NCBI GenBank assembly: GCA_051530055.1
Contig: CM121343.1
Location: 3,782,001-3,846,000, forward strand
Direction of reading: 5' to 3'
From: Neoechinorhynchus agilis
Taxonomy: Eukaryota; Acanthocephala
DNA length: 64,000 nucleotides
The first letter of the stretch is position 1. Every line of letters begins with the position of its first letter. The translations under genes and the position numbers were made by a program. Under the pieces are notes generated by a model. The model ran no database searches and had not been told where the DNA came from. It was given only the letters and a program-made list of their open reading frames with translations. Of this stretch, positions 33,605 through 44,697 are shown piece by piece.

Positions 33605-34224
33605 CCACAGCCACTTTGCCGTGAAATGATCTGTAAAAACCTGGGTTTTAATTCTGTGAAGGCCATTATTTTTTGGCTAAATCTGAATAGTTTTAAATAA
33701 TGCATAAACTTAGCTTATTGATCAAAATTAATATTAGAGGTAATAAAATATTATTTCATAACCAGACTGAGTGCACATATTTGTGAAAATATAATTGCAT
33801 AAGTTCCCTTCAATGGCCACTTTAAACATGAGTTCAGGCGAAGTCATAATATCGTCTCAGAAAATATTTAATACTTCTAAATTATGTCTTACTAAAGAAA
33901 TAAAAATTTAATTACTAATATAGATCATTGTGAGCATCAATACCAAGTTCTTTGGAATGAACTAATCAGGAGTTACTAATTTAATTATAGCATACAGAAT
34001 TTCATGTGAACTTAGAAACATTTTAAGTTTTTTCAAGCATACGTTTGCTTAATCAAAGTTGAAAATTACTCGTTTACTCGATACCCCTTTATAACAACAG
34101 CGGGTGAGAAAACGCGAGAAATTGTTCATGGTAAAGATAAAGCAAAACGAGGTGCGGATGGACGATTGCAAACGGAGCTATATGTTCGATAGGACTGTTT
34201 GAAGATTTAATTGTTCATGTTTTT
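33605..34224. other. AT-rich intergenic, no gene seen
   Basis: No frame or repeat to support. Confidence 0.4.
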
Positions 34225-34420
34225 ATATGGCGTAAAAATCAAAAGGATTCATTGATTCCGATTGATTTCGGCATAATCTTGTACGCGTTTATCATGGTTC
34301 TTTAAGTGTTTTATTGACATTTAAGTGCGAATAAAACACTTAAACAGCCTTGATAAACGCGTACAAGATTGTGCCGAAATCAATCGGAACCAATAAATCC
34401 TTTTGATTTTTACGCCATAT
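34225..34420. mobile_element. Palindromic MITE, family 1 (second copy)
   Basis: Ends atatggcgtaaaaatcaaaa and ttttgatttttacgccatat, exact inverted repeats. The arms share gattgatttcgg and acgcgtttatca. 196 bp, a longer version of 1917-2076. An outer flank (gtttgaagatttaattgttc) resembles the flanks of family 2 copies near 2622 and 8772, suggesting a shared parent or nested insertion. Confidence 0.75.
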
Positions 34421-35769
34421 AAATAAGGACTAATATTATGTACAAAAAACGGGCGGATCTACAATCTAGTTTATGATTAAATATCAGAAACTCTCGGATA
34501 CATAACTCCTTAATCAAAGAAATAGGCTTTGTGACAAACGCTGGAAAATGCATTTGTCCGCGACTTTTAGATCAGGTCGTATAAAATTCGGATTTCGCTA
34601 GGATTCGATTCCCGTGATCATGCAAGCGGTTCCAATGTTTCATAGACAAAGAACGAAGTTGTAAAAAGAGTAAGCCATCAAAAACAAGCTCCAAGTAATT
34701 GGATAAAGTTGTTGGCTTAAGTGGCTTACTTTGATAGAACGAGTAATATGTCGCTTAGTATTACTATATATCGCAAAATGCAAAAGAAGGCAGCAATTTA
34801 GTCTTAATTGTTTGAAGTACGGATAAGGAGAGTACCTATAATAAATATATTAAACTTGTGAAACCAAGCTACAAGAATCGTTAGAGTTTTAATTCAAAAG
34901 TCACTTGCTTTCCGTCGATGCGCAAACTCAAAACAAATCGTAAAAGATAAACCAGAAGGTTGATCAGGAACTAAAATGTATTTTAGACAGTGTTTACTCT
35001 CTTAATATCAAATTAGGCTAAAACTTTTTTTCATTAACATTTGAAGACAACAATTTGATAGCGAATCAATCATTAGATGTATATATTATTATATCTGCAA
35101 CTGAAAATATCTCGAATACTTGCAGCGGTGCTCATGCGTGAAAACTTGTTCAGGATTATCTTTGTAAGAAGAAGGTAAATTTTGAAAGTTATTGAAAGAC
35201 GGACTAGGAAACTATAACGCATTTTAAACATTTGATTTTGGACGATATCGAATCGATCTACTTATTTAACAGCGATAGTTTTAAGACATTAAATCTTATC
35301 TCAATTGCATGTTTTTAATAAATCGCATAAGTAAATTTTGAAGGTCATTAAAAATTGAATTACCTATTTAACAAGGATCACTTCAAGATTTTTCCAGTAT
35401 TTTGTTACCATTTGACAATATCTATAATACTGACAGCTTATGGCGATGACTAATTGAAGGAATTTTATTAAATCAGATATTTCGAACTCTGATTTGTTTC
35501 CCTTCATCTACTTCTAAACAACCTTGATAAAAGCGTACAAGATTGTGGCTCCGAAATGTCGGTCGCCATAAACGAGCATGAATAATTTAATATTCAAATA
35601 ATACCGACAGAAATGTTCATATATATTAAAACTTATCCTGGGTGAACTTCCCTGGTGGAAATTAAATTTTAGAAGTAATTCGAGATGAACCTGTGCTAAT
35701 AAAATCATAGTTCAAAGAATTTTGCTTTAGGTCAATAAAATGAGGAAAGGAGGACAATTTTGCTTTAGG
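34421..35769. other. 1.3 kb AT-rich intergenic, no gene seen
   Basis: The only repeat noticed is ccttgataaaagcgtacaag at 35522, a remnant of the family 1 arm. A small direct repeat (tttgctttaggt...aatgaggaaaggagg) at 35721-35790 spans the end of the next gene. Confidence 0.4.
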
Positions 35770-36799
35770 TTAACAAAATGAGGAAAGGAGGGCGGTATTT
35801 GATTTTGCAGTGCATGTAGACCATATACGGTTTCCGGTGCGTTTGCAGTCGATAGTCAAACCCGCATCGTAGGTAGGATCTTCAAAAGCGAGCATCTCCA
35901 TTTCGAACGCTTTATGTGGACCGCAGTATTTCATAAAGGATGAATAATTTCCATTATACTCAGTAAGTGCCAATCTGCAGACTATTCTATTGATCTCTGT
36001 ACTTGAATTCATGTGAAACGTCGTCTCATTGAACATTGAACGTGTCAAAATAACGTGTTCACCTGCCGCAATGCAGTTTCCAATGGACACAAAATGGTAG
36101 TCGTGATCGTTTTCGTAGGCCATGCAGAATCTCAAGTACATTCTTGATTGATTGCTCATTAGCGACGGCGTGAAGGTGGATACTCGGTATGAGTACACTG
36201 GTTCGTTCATTTTTTCCATAAAAACTTGTTCTCGAACGTCCATTATGGCGGTCGATAGCGGCGGCACCTATTTTTCCTTTAGAAGATGCTATATTTTTTT
36301 AGTAGAAGGATACATACCGCATTTTGGGGGCAAATGACTTGATCATGAACGAGCCACATGATTCCATGTGTTGAGTTTTGAACGCCGAAATGTACATATA
36401 CAACAAAAGATTTATCGTGAACTTGGATTCCACATGAATCGAATTTCCTGTAAATCTGAATCATATAGCTGTAAGCATCACCGATTTGTGTGCATTCATT
36501 TGTGGGCATAATCGAATAATTTCCCGATAAACCGATGACCGGATATATGTTCTGATAAGTTTAATACAACATAAGAATGGTCACAAGAACCGATATTATG
36601 TACCTTGTGGGAAATTAGTATCCCATTCCTGCAATCGATATGGGCATTTCTAACGAACCTCAATGCAATGGACGACACATGTAGCCTAACTTAATGGCGA
36701 TCGGACTTAATATTGAACCTTTATGGACATGATTGAAGGCTAACCCAGAATGGAAAGCGCCAGTATTCTCCACCAATACCCATTATTACTTTTCATCAT
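35770..36799 (-). CDS. Secreted ZP-domain-like protein
   Basis: Four exons, 36799-36745, 36689-36604, 36551-36318 and 36267-35770, give about 290 residues. A signal peptide is clear (MMKSNNGYWWRILALSIL followed by a short polar region). The next part has four cysteines spaced as in a ZP-N half (HIDC, NEC, SCG, VICP), with strand-like SFVVYVHFGVQN between the third and fourth. The last exon carries seven more cysteines (RFCMAYE, IGNC, IVC, KYCG, IDC, STC, SFC), as in a ZP-C half. Established role of such proteins in nematodes: extracellular polymers of the cuticle or apical matrix (cuticlins). Most ZP proteins end with a cleavage site and membrane anchor, but no anchor is visible here. The ZP assignment rests on cysteine pattern and length, not on a profile search. 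The minisatellite starts about 290 bp upstream. Confidence 0.6.
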
Positions 36800-37090
36800 A
36801 TCGTTGTTTTTCCCAAATCTAGAACAAGCATGCCACCACGTAAGAGTTTCCTCCTCAACTTCCACAACAGTCGTCCGCGGGTGATGGCGACTACAAGTGT
36901 CTTCGGAAACCTAGTTCTCCGTTTGCGCTCGTACGTCAGTATACGACGAAAAAAGACGTGCGCGAGCGTCGCTGTGTGGGTTGATGAAGCATCAGTAGTA
37001 GTAGCAGCAGCAGCCGTGTCTATTAGAACGCCGCGTGTGACGATTCGCCGTCCTCATAAGTTGATCCAGGAATTTCCCAAGACCTTTTTT

Positions 37091-39045
37091 GGTGACGTAG
37101 TCATCCATGAGTGCTCCAGAGAGCGCACACACCACGCGATACATGGGTACGCGACGAATACCATCCTATTCGGTGACGTAATCATCCATGAGTGCTCCGT
37201 AGTTCACACGCCAGACCATACACGGAATCGCGACGAATACCACCCTATTCGGTGACGTAGTCATCATTGAGTGCTCCGTAGTGCACACGCCAGACGATAC
37301 ATGGAATCGCGACGAATACCACCTTATTCGGTGACGTAGTCATCCATGAGTGCTCCATAGTGCACACCAGACCATACTTGGAATCGCGACGAATACCACC
37401 CTTTTCGGTGACGTAGTCATCATTGAGTGCTCCAGCGCGCTGAAACGCACACCAGACGATACTTGGATACGCAACGAATACCACTCTTCTTGGTGACGTA
37501 GTCATCATTGAGTGTTCCGCAGTACACACCGGACGATACATGGAATCACCACGAATACCACCCTTTTCGGTGACGTAGTCATCCATGAGTGCTCCGAGGT
37601 GCACGCGAGACGATACATGGAATCGCGACGAATACCACCCTTCTTGGTGACGTAGTCATCCATGAGTGCTCTGAGGTGCACGCGAGACGATACATGGATA
37701 CGCGACGAATACCACCCTTTTCGGTGACGTAGTCATCCATGAGTGCTCCGAGGTGCACGCGAGACGATACATGGAATTGCGACGAATACCACCTTATTCG
37801 GTGACGTAGTCATCCTTGAGTTCGCCGTAGTGCACACCAGACGATACATGGAATCGCGACGAATACCACCTTATTCGGTGACGTAGTCATCATTGAGTGT
37901 TCCGTAGTGCACACCAGACGATACATGAATACGCGACGAATACCATCCTATTCGGTGACGTAATCATCCATGAGTGTTCCGTAGTTCACACGCCAGACCA
38001 TACACGGAATCGCGACGAATACCACCCTATTCGGTGACGTAGTCATCATTGAGTGCTCCGTAGTGCACACGCCAGACGATACATGGAATCGCGACGAATA
38101 CCACCTTATTCGGTGACGTAGTCATCCTTGAGTTCTCCGTAGTTCACACCAGACGATACACGGAATCGCGACGAATACCACCCTATTCGGTGACGTAGTC
38201 ATCATTGAGTGCTCCATAGTGCACACCAGACGATACTTGGAATTACGACGAATACCACCCTTTTCGGTGACGTAGTCATCCATGAGTGCTCCACGTAAGC
38301 GCACACCAGACGATACATGGATACGCGACGAATACCACCCTTCTTGGTGACGTAGTCATCCATGAGTGCTCGAGCACGCGAGACGCCGCGACGAATACCA
38401 CTATTCGGTGACGTATCATCCTGAGTTCCGTAGTCACACCAGACCATACACGGAATCGCGACGAATACCACCCTATTCGGTGACGTAGTCATCATTGAGT
38501 GCTCCGTAGTGCACACGCCAGACGATACATGGAATCGCGACGAATACCACCTTATTCGGTGACGTAGTCATCCTTGAGTTCTCCGTAGTTCACACCAGAC
38601 GATACATGGAATCGCGACGAATACCACCCTATTCGGTGACGTAGTCATCATTGAGTGCTCCGTAGTGCACACGCCAGACGATACATGGAATCGCGACGAA
38701 TACCACCCTTTTCGGTGACGTAGTCACCCTTGAGTGTTCCATAGTGCACACCAGACGATACATGGAATCACGACGAATACCACCCTTTTCGGTGACGTAG
38801 TCATCCATGAGTGCTCCAGCGCGCTAAAACGCACACCAGACGATACATGGATACGCAACGAATACCACTCTTCTTGGTGACGTAGTCATCCTTGAGTGTT
38901 CCGCAGTACACACCGGACGATACATGGAATCACCACGAATACCACCCTATTCGGTGACGTAGTCATCCATGAGTGCTCCGTAATGCACACCAGACGATAC
39001 ATGGATACGCGACGAATACCACCCTATTCGGTGACGTAGTCATTG
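37091..39045. repeat. Minisatellite, 26 copies of a 77-78 bp unit
   Basis: Twenty-six occurrences of ggtgacgta, mean spacing about 77.6 bp (range about 61-84). The unit runs ggtgacgtagtcatccatga, gtgctccgtagtgcacacc, agacgatacatggaatcgcg, acgaataccacccttttc. Neighbouring variants recur in blocks: the series with gtaatcatccatgag and cgccagaccatacacgg at 37172-37340 returns at 37953-38120 and in part near 38407-38560, and the cagcgcgct variant at 37430 returns at 38817. So higher-order copying has occurred. The array lies between the 5' end of the ZP-like gene and the 3' end of cysteine-rich copy 1. Open frames through it are by-products: the unit is not a multiple of three. Confidence 0.95.
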
Positions 39046-39104
39046 AATGGACATTAATTGTGATGGTCAATCAAATTACTTTATTTAAATAAAAAACAAT
39101 CAAG

Positions 39105-39524
39105 TTAATATCTTGAAGGCCGCATAAAACAACAATTGCGGACCCGTGGAGCCGGGCCGCAGCTCGTGGTCCTTCGTGGCTCGCAAATCATTTTCGCTGG
39201 CGTGCAGCATCTTTGTTCTTCACAGATTAAATCAGGACAAGTCTGAATCGGTTCGCAAACCATTCTTGAAGGACCACATTTGTATCTTGGATCGCAAATA
39301 TAATTTCCCTGTTTAACGATTCTTCTTTTGTAAATCTGCCCGGAACAAGGTAAGACTCTTTCTTGAACTTGAACAGCCGGCTGATAGATGGTTCGCTGAA
39401 CGATCAACGGGGGCGGTTGATAACAAACGGTCTGCTGGCAAATCTGCGGACGGCAATTGTTATCCATAACGCAGGTACCATAGTAGCGGGGCCGCCGGCA
39501 ATTTCCAACATTAGTGAATTCCAT
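39105..39524 (-). CDS. Cysteine-rich intronless protein, copy 1 of 3
   Basis: 139 codons from ATG to stop, no intron. About 17 cysteines (12 percent), with Pro, Arg and Gln: CRRPRYYGTC, CRPQICQQTVC, YQPPPLIVQ, MVCEP and MICEP motifs, CCTP and NCCF. No signal peptide and no membrane segment, so the protein should stay in the cytosol, like keratin-associated or sperm-tail structural proteins. This comparison is by composition, not homology. A poly(A) signal (AATAAA on the minus strand, 39081-39086) lies about 20 bp past the stop. An X-box-like site is 72 bp upstream of the ATG. Compared with the other copies it has Ile for Val (RTIYQ), Ile for Thr (GQIYK) and Lys for Glu (RYKCG). All three copies keep the frame, which suggests selection or very recent copying. 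Confidence 0.8.
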   Translation of the reverse strand: MEFTNVGNCRRPRYYGTCVMDNNCRPQICQQTVCYQPPPLIVQRTIYQPAVQVQERVLPCSGQIYKRRIVKQGNYICDPRYKCGPSRMVCEPIQTCPDLICEEQRCCTPAKMICEPRRTTSCGPAPRVRNCCFMRPSRY

Positions 39525-39595
39525 TATTTCAAGACGAGAGGTTTTGTCTGATTTTAGAATCAGTTGCTTAAAGAGATATCGTTAGCCGCTCCCGC

Positions 39596-39608
39596 GTTGC
39601 CTGGTTAC
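39596..39608 (-). promoter_or_regulatory. RFX-type X-box-like site, copy 1
   Basis: Minus strand GTAACCAGGCAAC: two RFX half sites with a 1 bp spacer, 72 bp upstream of the start codon. Classical X-boxes have about 2 bp between halves, so this is a variant match. Confidence 0.45.
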
Positions 39609-40302
39609 CGGTTAGAAAAAAGGTTTAAAATCGGGTTTTGGAATGTTGCGATGGCAATTGCACACGATTGGGATCAGTAAGCATGACCAATAGGGTTATC
39701 TAGATTTTGAACTACATTATCAAACATTTTAATATATCTTAAATTGCCCAATTGTTATTTTTATGGTGTTTATACGGACCTATTGCGTGGAAATCAGAAT
39801 ACTTAAATTGTTTACGTTATTGTGAGTGCTTAACAATTTGTACGAACAAAAGTTCGAGGCAAAAAGCATTCTCCAACCCTAAACAGCGCCGCTCAATCAG
39901 CTAAATCATTGCAAAACGAACCAGTGATCAAATGTTATTTAAATCTTCATTCGCACCATTTTTTGTAGTTAAAACGACTTTAGCTATTCTTCATGCATGT
40001 TCGGGACCCAATAGTACATGGGTTTAATTTCTTGAACTAAAAAATCAATAAAACGTGTTATTTTTTATATGTAAGTGACAAGCGGCGTTTGATTGCAATT
40101 CCAAAACGATTTAAAAGAGACAATTATGGCGGTTATTAATGCGACGATATGAGATTGCTTTTTATTTTCACATAGATGGACATTGATTTCGCCCATAGAC
40201 ATTGACTTTTAAAGCTCGCGTACTCACAAACCAAATAAGGTTCCAAATCTATTTGAACATTATCTTGCTTTTTTACTCCGCCGGAGTTGTCCTTTTTCGA
40301 TC

Positions 40303-40780
40303 ACAAAATCTCTCACGCCCACATCAGAAACTTTTGTCAACTCGGCGATACTCCCTTTAGTTTCGCCATACGAAGTACTACAACATCTCAAGAAAGTATC
40401 TCGAAATTCGTCCCCTCAATCCGAAATCTCAAACTTTGCTCTTTGCTACATAATCCCCGAACTCATCGACCCTCTTACCCACATCATAAACCACAGGTTT
40501 TTATATGTTATCTACCCCTCATGCCTGAAAAATGCTAAAGTGATCCTTCTTCTGAAAAATGGGCATCCGATTTCCACCGAATCATGCGGTTTAGTATCCA
40601 CTCTAAACGCTCTTTAAAAGTTCATCGAAAAATGTTTCAAAACTCGCCTTCTTACACTTCTTAACAAGAAACTATCGCCCTTACAATTTGGCTTCCGGCA
40701 CAAATATTCGACCGTTGAATCAGGCTTTGAACACCCTCCGAGCAAACCTGAGACTGTTCCTTGATGATATCGCGTACGAG
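40303..40780 (+). mobile_element. LINE fragment, Jockey/CR1-like reverse transcriptase (copy 1)
   Basis: Translates in pieces to SPYEVLQHLKKVSRNSSPQ, LYVIYPSCLKNAKVI, LSPLQFGFRHKYSTV, the N-terminal RT motifs of Jockey/CR1/L2-type elements. It starts at the same internal point (cacaaaatctctcacgccca) as the copy at 49134 and is over 90 percent alike over about 450 bp by eye. Truncated and broken. Confidence 0.7.
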
Positions 40781-40909
40781 TAGTGCCAATCGGGACATCT
40801 CCACATCTTCAACTGGATCACATTTGATCGGAAATAGAGAAATTTTTCGACTTGCCTTGCTCGGCTGAGGGGCAGCAGTTGCCAGAGAAATAAGCGCCCT
40901 GTCGATTCT

Positions 40910-42700
40910 GGAAGTTTATGGTCGCCATCAGCGACTCAAGATGGGCAGCTAGTCTTCTTTCAAGACATCGTATTGCCATGTTAATACCCGAACAAATAAA
41001 TGCTTTGATTGAACATTTAGAGGTTGTTGCCTTTCGTGTACGGGAAATGCTGGCCTTTGTTCAAGGCAAGAGCAATGCGGATCAGTCATTAGGCGCAACG
41101 TCGCACACTGAGGAACAATTGCAAATGTCGCTGTGGCAAGGACTTCTTCCGGATGCACGGCGTGCAACCATAGGAGGTTTTGTGGCGGCGAACAGAAGGA
41201 AGGACAGCACATATTCTCAATTCTACGCACTGTCATCATCATTTGAAGATTCGATTATTATTTTCCTCGCCTCAATTCTACGTGGAACAGCACTGTCATC
41301 ATCACTTGAAGATTCGATTATTATTTCCCTTTTCGTTTTCTTATCAATCTTACGCTGTTACTTGAATACGCGCCTTCCGACAGCCAATCCCCGAAGATTT
41401 GAAAGTACTTCAGATACAGTAGCATTTCAGCATCGTCACATCCACCGGAGTCCTCCTTTTGCGGCGTTTGCACTTGGTCCGAAATTTGCGATGTTACACC
41501 TGAAGATTCGATTATTATTTTCCTCGCCTCAATTCTACGCACTGTCATCATCACTTGAAGATTCGATTATTATTTTCCCTTTTCGTTTTTTATCAATCTT
41601 ACGCTGTTACTTGAATAGGAGGAATCGCAATTATCCATCGATTTTTTCCCGGTGATAATCCTGACCGAAAGTGTTTTTACTATTTGTGTACGATCGGCTA
41701 CTCGGACTACAATTTATCCTCGGGACTTACTGGAATCTCATCTTTACGGAGATGCGTTCCTGACCTTTTTGGATGCAACGCGCCTTCCGACAGCCAATCC
41801 CCGAAGATTTGAAAGTACTTCAGATACAGTAGCATTTCAGCATCGTCACAATCTCCGGAGTCCTCCCTTTGGGGCGTTTGCACTTGGTCCGAAATTTGCG
41901 ATGTTACACCTGAAGATTCGATTATTATTTTCCTCGCCTCAATTCTCGTGGAACAGCACTGTCATCATCACTTGAAGATTCGATTATTATTTTCCCTTTT
42001 CGTTTTTTATCAATCTTACGCTGTTACTTGAATAGGAGGAATCGCAATTGTCCATCGATTTTTTCCCGGTGATAATCCTGGCCGAAAGTGTTTTCTTTAC
42101 TATTTGTGTACGATCGGCTACTCGGACTACAATTTATCCTCGGGACTTACTGGAATCTCATCTTTACGGAGATGCGTTCCTGACCTTTTTGGATGCAACG
42201 CGCCTTCCGACAGCCAATCCCCGAAGATTTGAAAGTACTTCAGATACAGTAGCATTTCAGCATCGTCACATCCACCGGAGTCCTCCTTTTGCGGCGTTTG
42301 CACTTGGTCCGGAGTTGCCGATGTTACACCTGATGCCTGGTCCGCATTACTTTTGTTTTGAACAAGGGCCAGCATTTCCCGTACACGAAAGGCAACAACC
42401 TCTAAATGTTCAATCAAAGCCTTTACTTGTTCGCTATTCATTTACGGTGCAGCGGCGGCACTAATCCAAGACGAAGTATTGTTTATTTTCCGCTACAATG
42501 GCCAAATATGTGTTGTCCTTCCTTCTGTTCGCCGCCACAAAACCTCCTACGGTTGCACGCCGTGCATCCTTCCATCCTCTTCACCTCGCACCTTCATCTA
42601 TCTACGCTTCTTTTTTGATACTGCTCCATCTTCTCGGAGATCGGGATCCGAGAGGGATCGGAGGAAAGAACTTACTTAGCAAGTTCTCCTTCAAGCAATA
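40910..42700. repeat. Reshuffled repeat block with a 410-420 bp tandem unit and inverted pieces
   Basis: A unit starting cgccttccgacagccaatcc occurs at about 41372, 41779 and 42201, giving nearly three tandem copies with gaagattcgattattatttt runs inside. On the minus strand the last unit reads NSEQVKALIEHLEVVAFRVR, EMLALVQNKSNADQ, and CDDAEMLLYLKYFQIFGDWL. Nearly the same peptide is read on the plus strand at 40984-41090 (PEQINALIEHLEVVAFRVRE). A second segment (GGFVAANRRKD, 41178-41210) also recurs inverted at 42515-42570. So pieces of one parent sequence were copied in both orientations and then amplified. The parent is not recognised; a helical, Gag-like or transposon protein is possible. 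Confidence 0.75.
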
Positions 42701-44420
42701 AACATCAATTCCCACCGATACGGACCCGTATTTCACTCCAAGATCAATAGCCACGTTCATTTTACCTAATTGAATCTTACCCTACACTCACCTATTGTTG
42801 TCCGGTCTTTTGCAACCTGTACAATTCACAAACTTGTCTCCTTGAAACGCTTAGTAGAAGAGCCTCTAAAATTTGAACAGTTGATTTCCCTTAGTCGGGC
42901 GAAGGTCCTTGGGTTGAGTTACCGATTTCTTTCCATTTTTGACAAGAAATATACGGCGAGAAGTGTTAATATTTCGCCAGCCGAAAGGAGAGCAAATAAG
43001 CATTAGATTGGCTAATTTGGAGATGCAGTCGCGGGGGAGAAGTGCAAGAATTTTAGTGCACTAATGAGAGTTTGAAGATGCTAATTTCGGGTTGCTGAAC
43101 CAAGCGTTGTCCGATGCATGGTCAGTTTTTGCGCAATTGCTGCATCTTGGAGAAGCAGGGTGAGGACAAAGTTGAGCCCAATGGCCCCATTTACGACATA
43201 AATTGCATTGAGGAAAAATGTAATCGTCTTGAGCCTAATCCTGATTTAAGCGAGAAACGTAATTCGAAGCAGTTGAAAGCATAAGAGGATTGCTCGCAAG
43301 GTGTTTTCCGAACGTGTCTATCGCCTTCCACTATAATGATAGAAATTGGAAGTCTTAACTTTCTCGATTTTAGGAAAAGTTTAATTTTAACATTGAAGCG
43401 AGATTCAAAAGCCTCTCTCTTCTCTTTAGAAATGCTGGGTTGCAGCCCATTAGTCAGGAACCGGACCTTCTGTGAGGGTGATGAGATCGTTTACACATCG
43501 ATTGGAAGATTTGAGGAAGCCAAAGTTTTTAGGTTGGATAACCAGTTGTGGTTCATTAGGTAGATTTTCATTATACCAGCGAAATAAGTTATGTGATGTA
43601 TCCTTGTGATCCCATCATTATTAAAAGATCGGGCCCATTTAGTAATGATATTGTTGTACATGATATCTTTCGGCAAGATCGGGTTTGTAGTGAATGTTAA
43701 AATATGAGGCCATCTCTTGATAAGAAGAACAGAATAATTATCCTGAGAGTGATTGCCTTGAAAAGAGTAATCGGCGTGGTCGATAGTTGTGCGTTGATAT
43801 GCGAACAAGCTGCAGATCGATTTGGAGAAATTAGATCGTTTGAAGATGTCGACTGTTATGGGTTGGCGGGCAGTTGCTCTCGTAAAGCTGATGTTATAGG
43901 AAACCTCAGGACATTGGGTGGTCATTTGCCACCCTCCGCTGCAACACTAAATCATTTCTCATAACATTATGAAGCGGATCTCTTTTTCGGTCCCTTATCT
44001 ATTACTACCAGTGAAAAGTATTCTGGGTATTACTGAGATTACGGGGAATTCGGGCTGTTTTTAGATTAAACCAATGTTTCTTGCGATGTTTCTCTACTCA
44101 ATCTTCGGCCTATCAATCTTTCTAACACCATATTTCCTAGTAAACTTCTCACTCACCTAGGGAGCAGTGTAATTGGGATCCACTGCTCTACCTTTATTGA
44201 AAACAGCCCCTATTAGTTTTGAGTTCAAGTTTGAGTACTTTGCCTCTGCGTTTTGTAGCACCTTCCCTCATCCGACCGACCCTAAGATGCTCATCTTTAC
44301 AAGAGTCCTTATGTCATCGTCTTTAACCTTCTTCACCGAGTTCACAATCTCTCCCCAGCTAGTTCCACAGAGTGGTGCATACAAATCTGCTGTCTCCTGT
44401 TCCACAATCGTCTCCAAAAC
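42701..44420. other. Decayed sequence, possible retroelement remains
   Basis: Frames at 42770-43006 (+), 43336-43563 (+), 43491-43925 (-) and 44173-44478 (+) lack splice partners. The minus frame 43491-43925 (KRWPHILTFTTNPILPKDIM) faintly recalls the linker before the end of Penelope-like reverse transcriptases. No host gene is supported. Confidence 0.25.
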
Positions 44421-44697
44421 TATGAAAATTAACTCCCAAAAAGCTGATGATTGGTCACTAATTTTGTCACTCGCTTAAACTTAATTGCGCGAATCATTGC
44501 AGAAATATTCAGCGAATTTTACGCAAAAGAAATGATTGGAGTACTCTGATGATAATTGATCTTCTTTTTCGTTTAACCTAAGACTGAAAAAATCTTGCGA
44601 CATCTTGCTTAGGTAAATGGTAAAAAACCTTGTCATCGAATGGACATTAATTGTGATGATCAATCAAATTACTTTATTTAAATAAAAAACAATCAAG

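Larger units (their letters stand above)
39043..40301. repeat. Segmental duplication, copy 1
   Basis: Near-identical to 44640-45583 (copy 2) and 52117-53385 (copy 3). It carries a full cysteine-rich gene and its 5' flank, and runs on to the last dozen codons of the membrane-protein gene that is complete only at copy 3 (ttttttactccgccggagtt at 40268). The left edge meets the minisatellite, the right edge meets a LINE fragment. Confidence 0.9.

Noticed and set aside
36830-37255. 141-codon plus frame starting MPPRKSFLL
   Set aside because: It runs through a small AGT/AGC microsatellite and into the minisatellite. No family likeness and no splice context.
37245-38516. Repeat-encoded proteins in the minisatellite (open frames on the minus strand, MDDYVTEKGG motifs)
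   Set aside because: The unit is 77-78 bp, so the frame changes from unit to unit, and open stretches follow only from a low stop density in the unit.
37091-39045. CRISPR array
   Set aside because: Whole units of 77-78 bp repeat, with no unique spacers between short repeats, and the surroundings are eukaryotic.
39363-39551. Plus-strand frame opposite the cysteine-rich gene
   Set aside because: It starts at a non-ATG codon and is the mirror of the cysteine-rich gene; it recurs only because the locus is duplicated.
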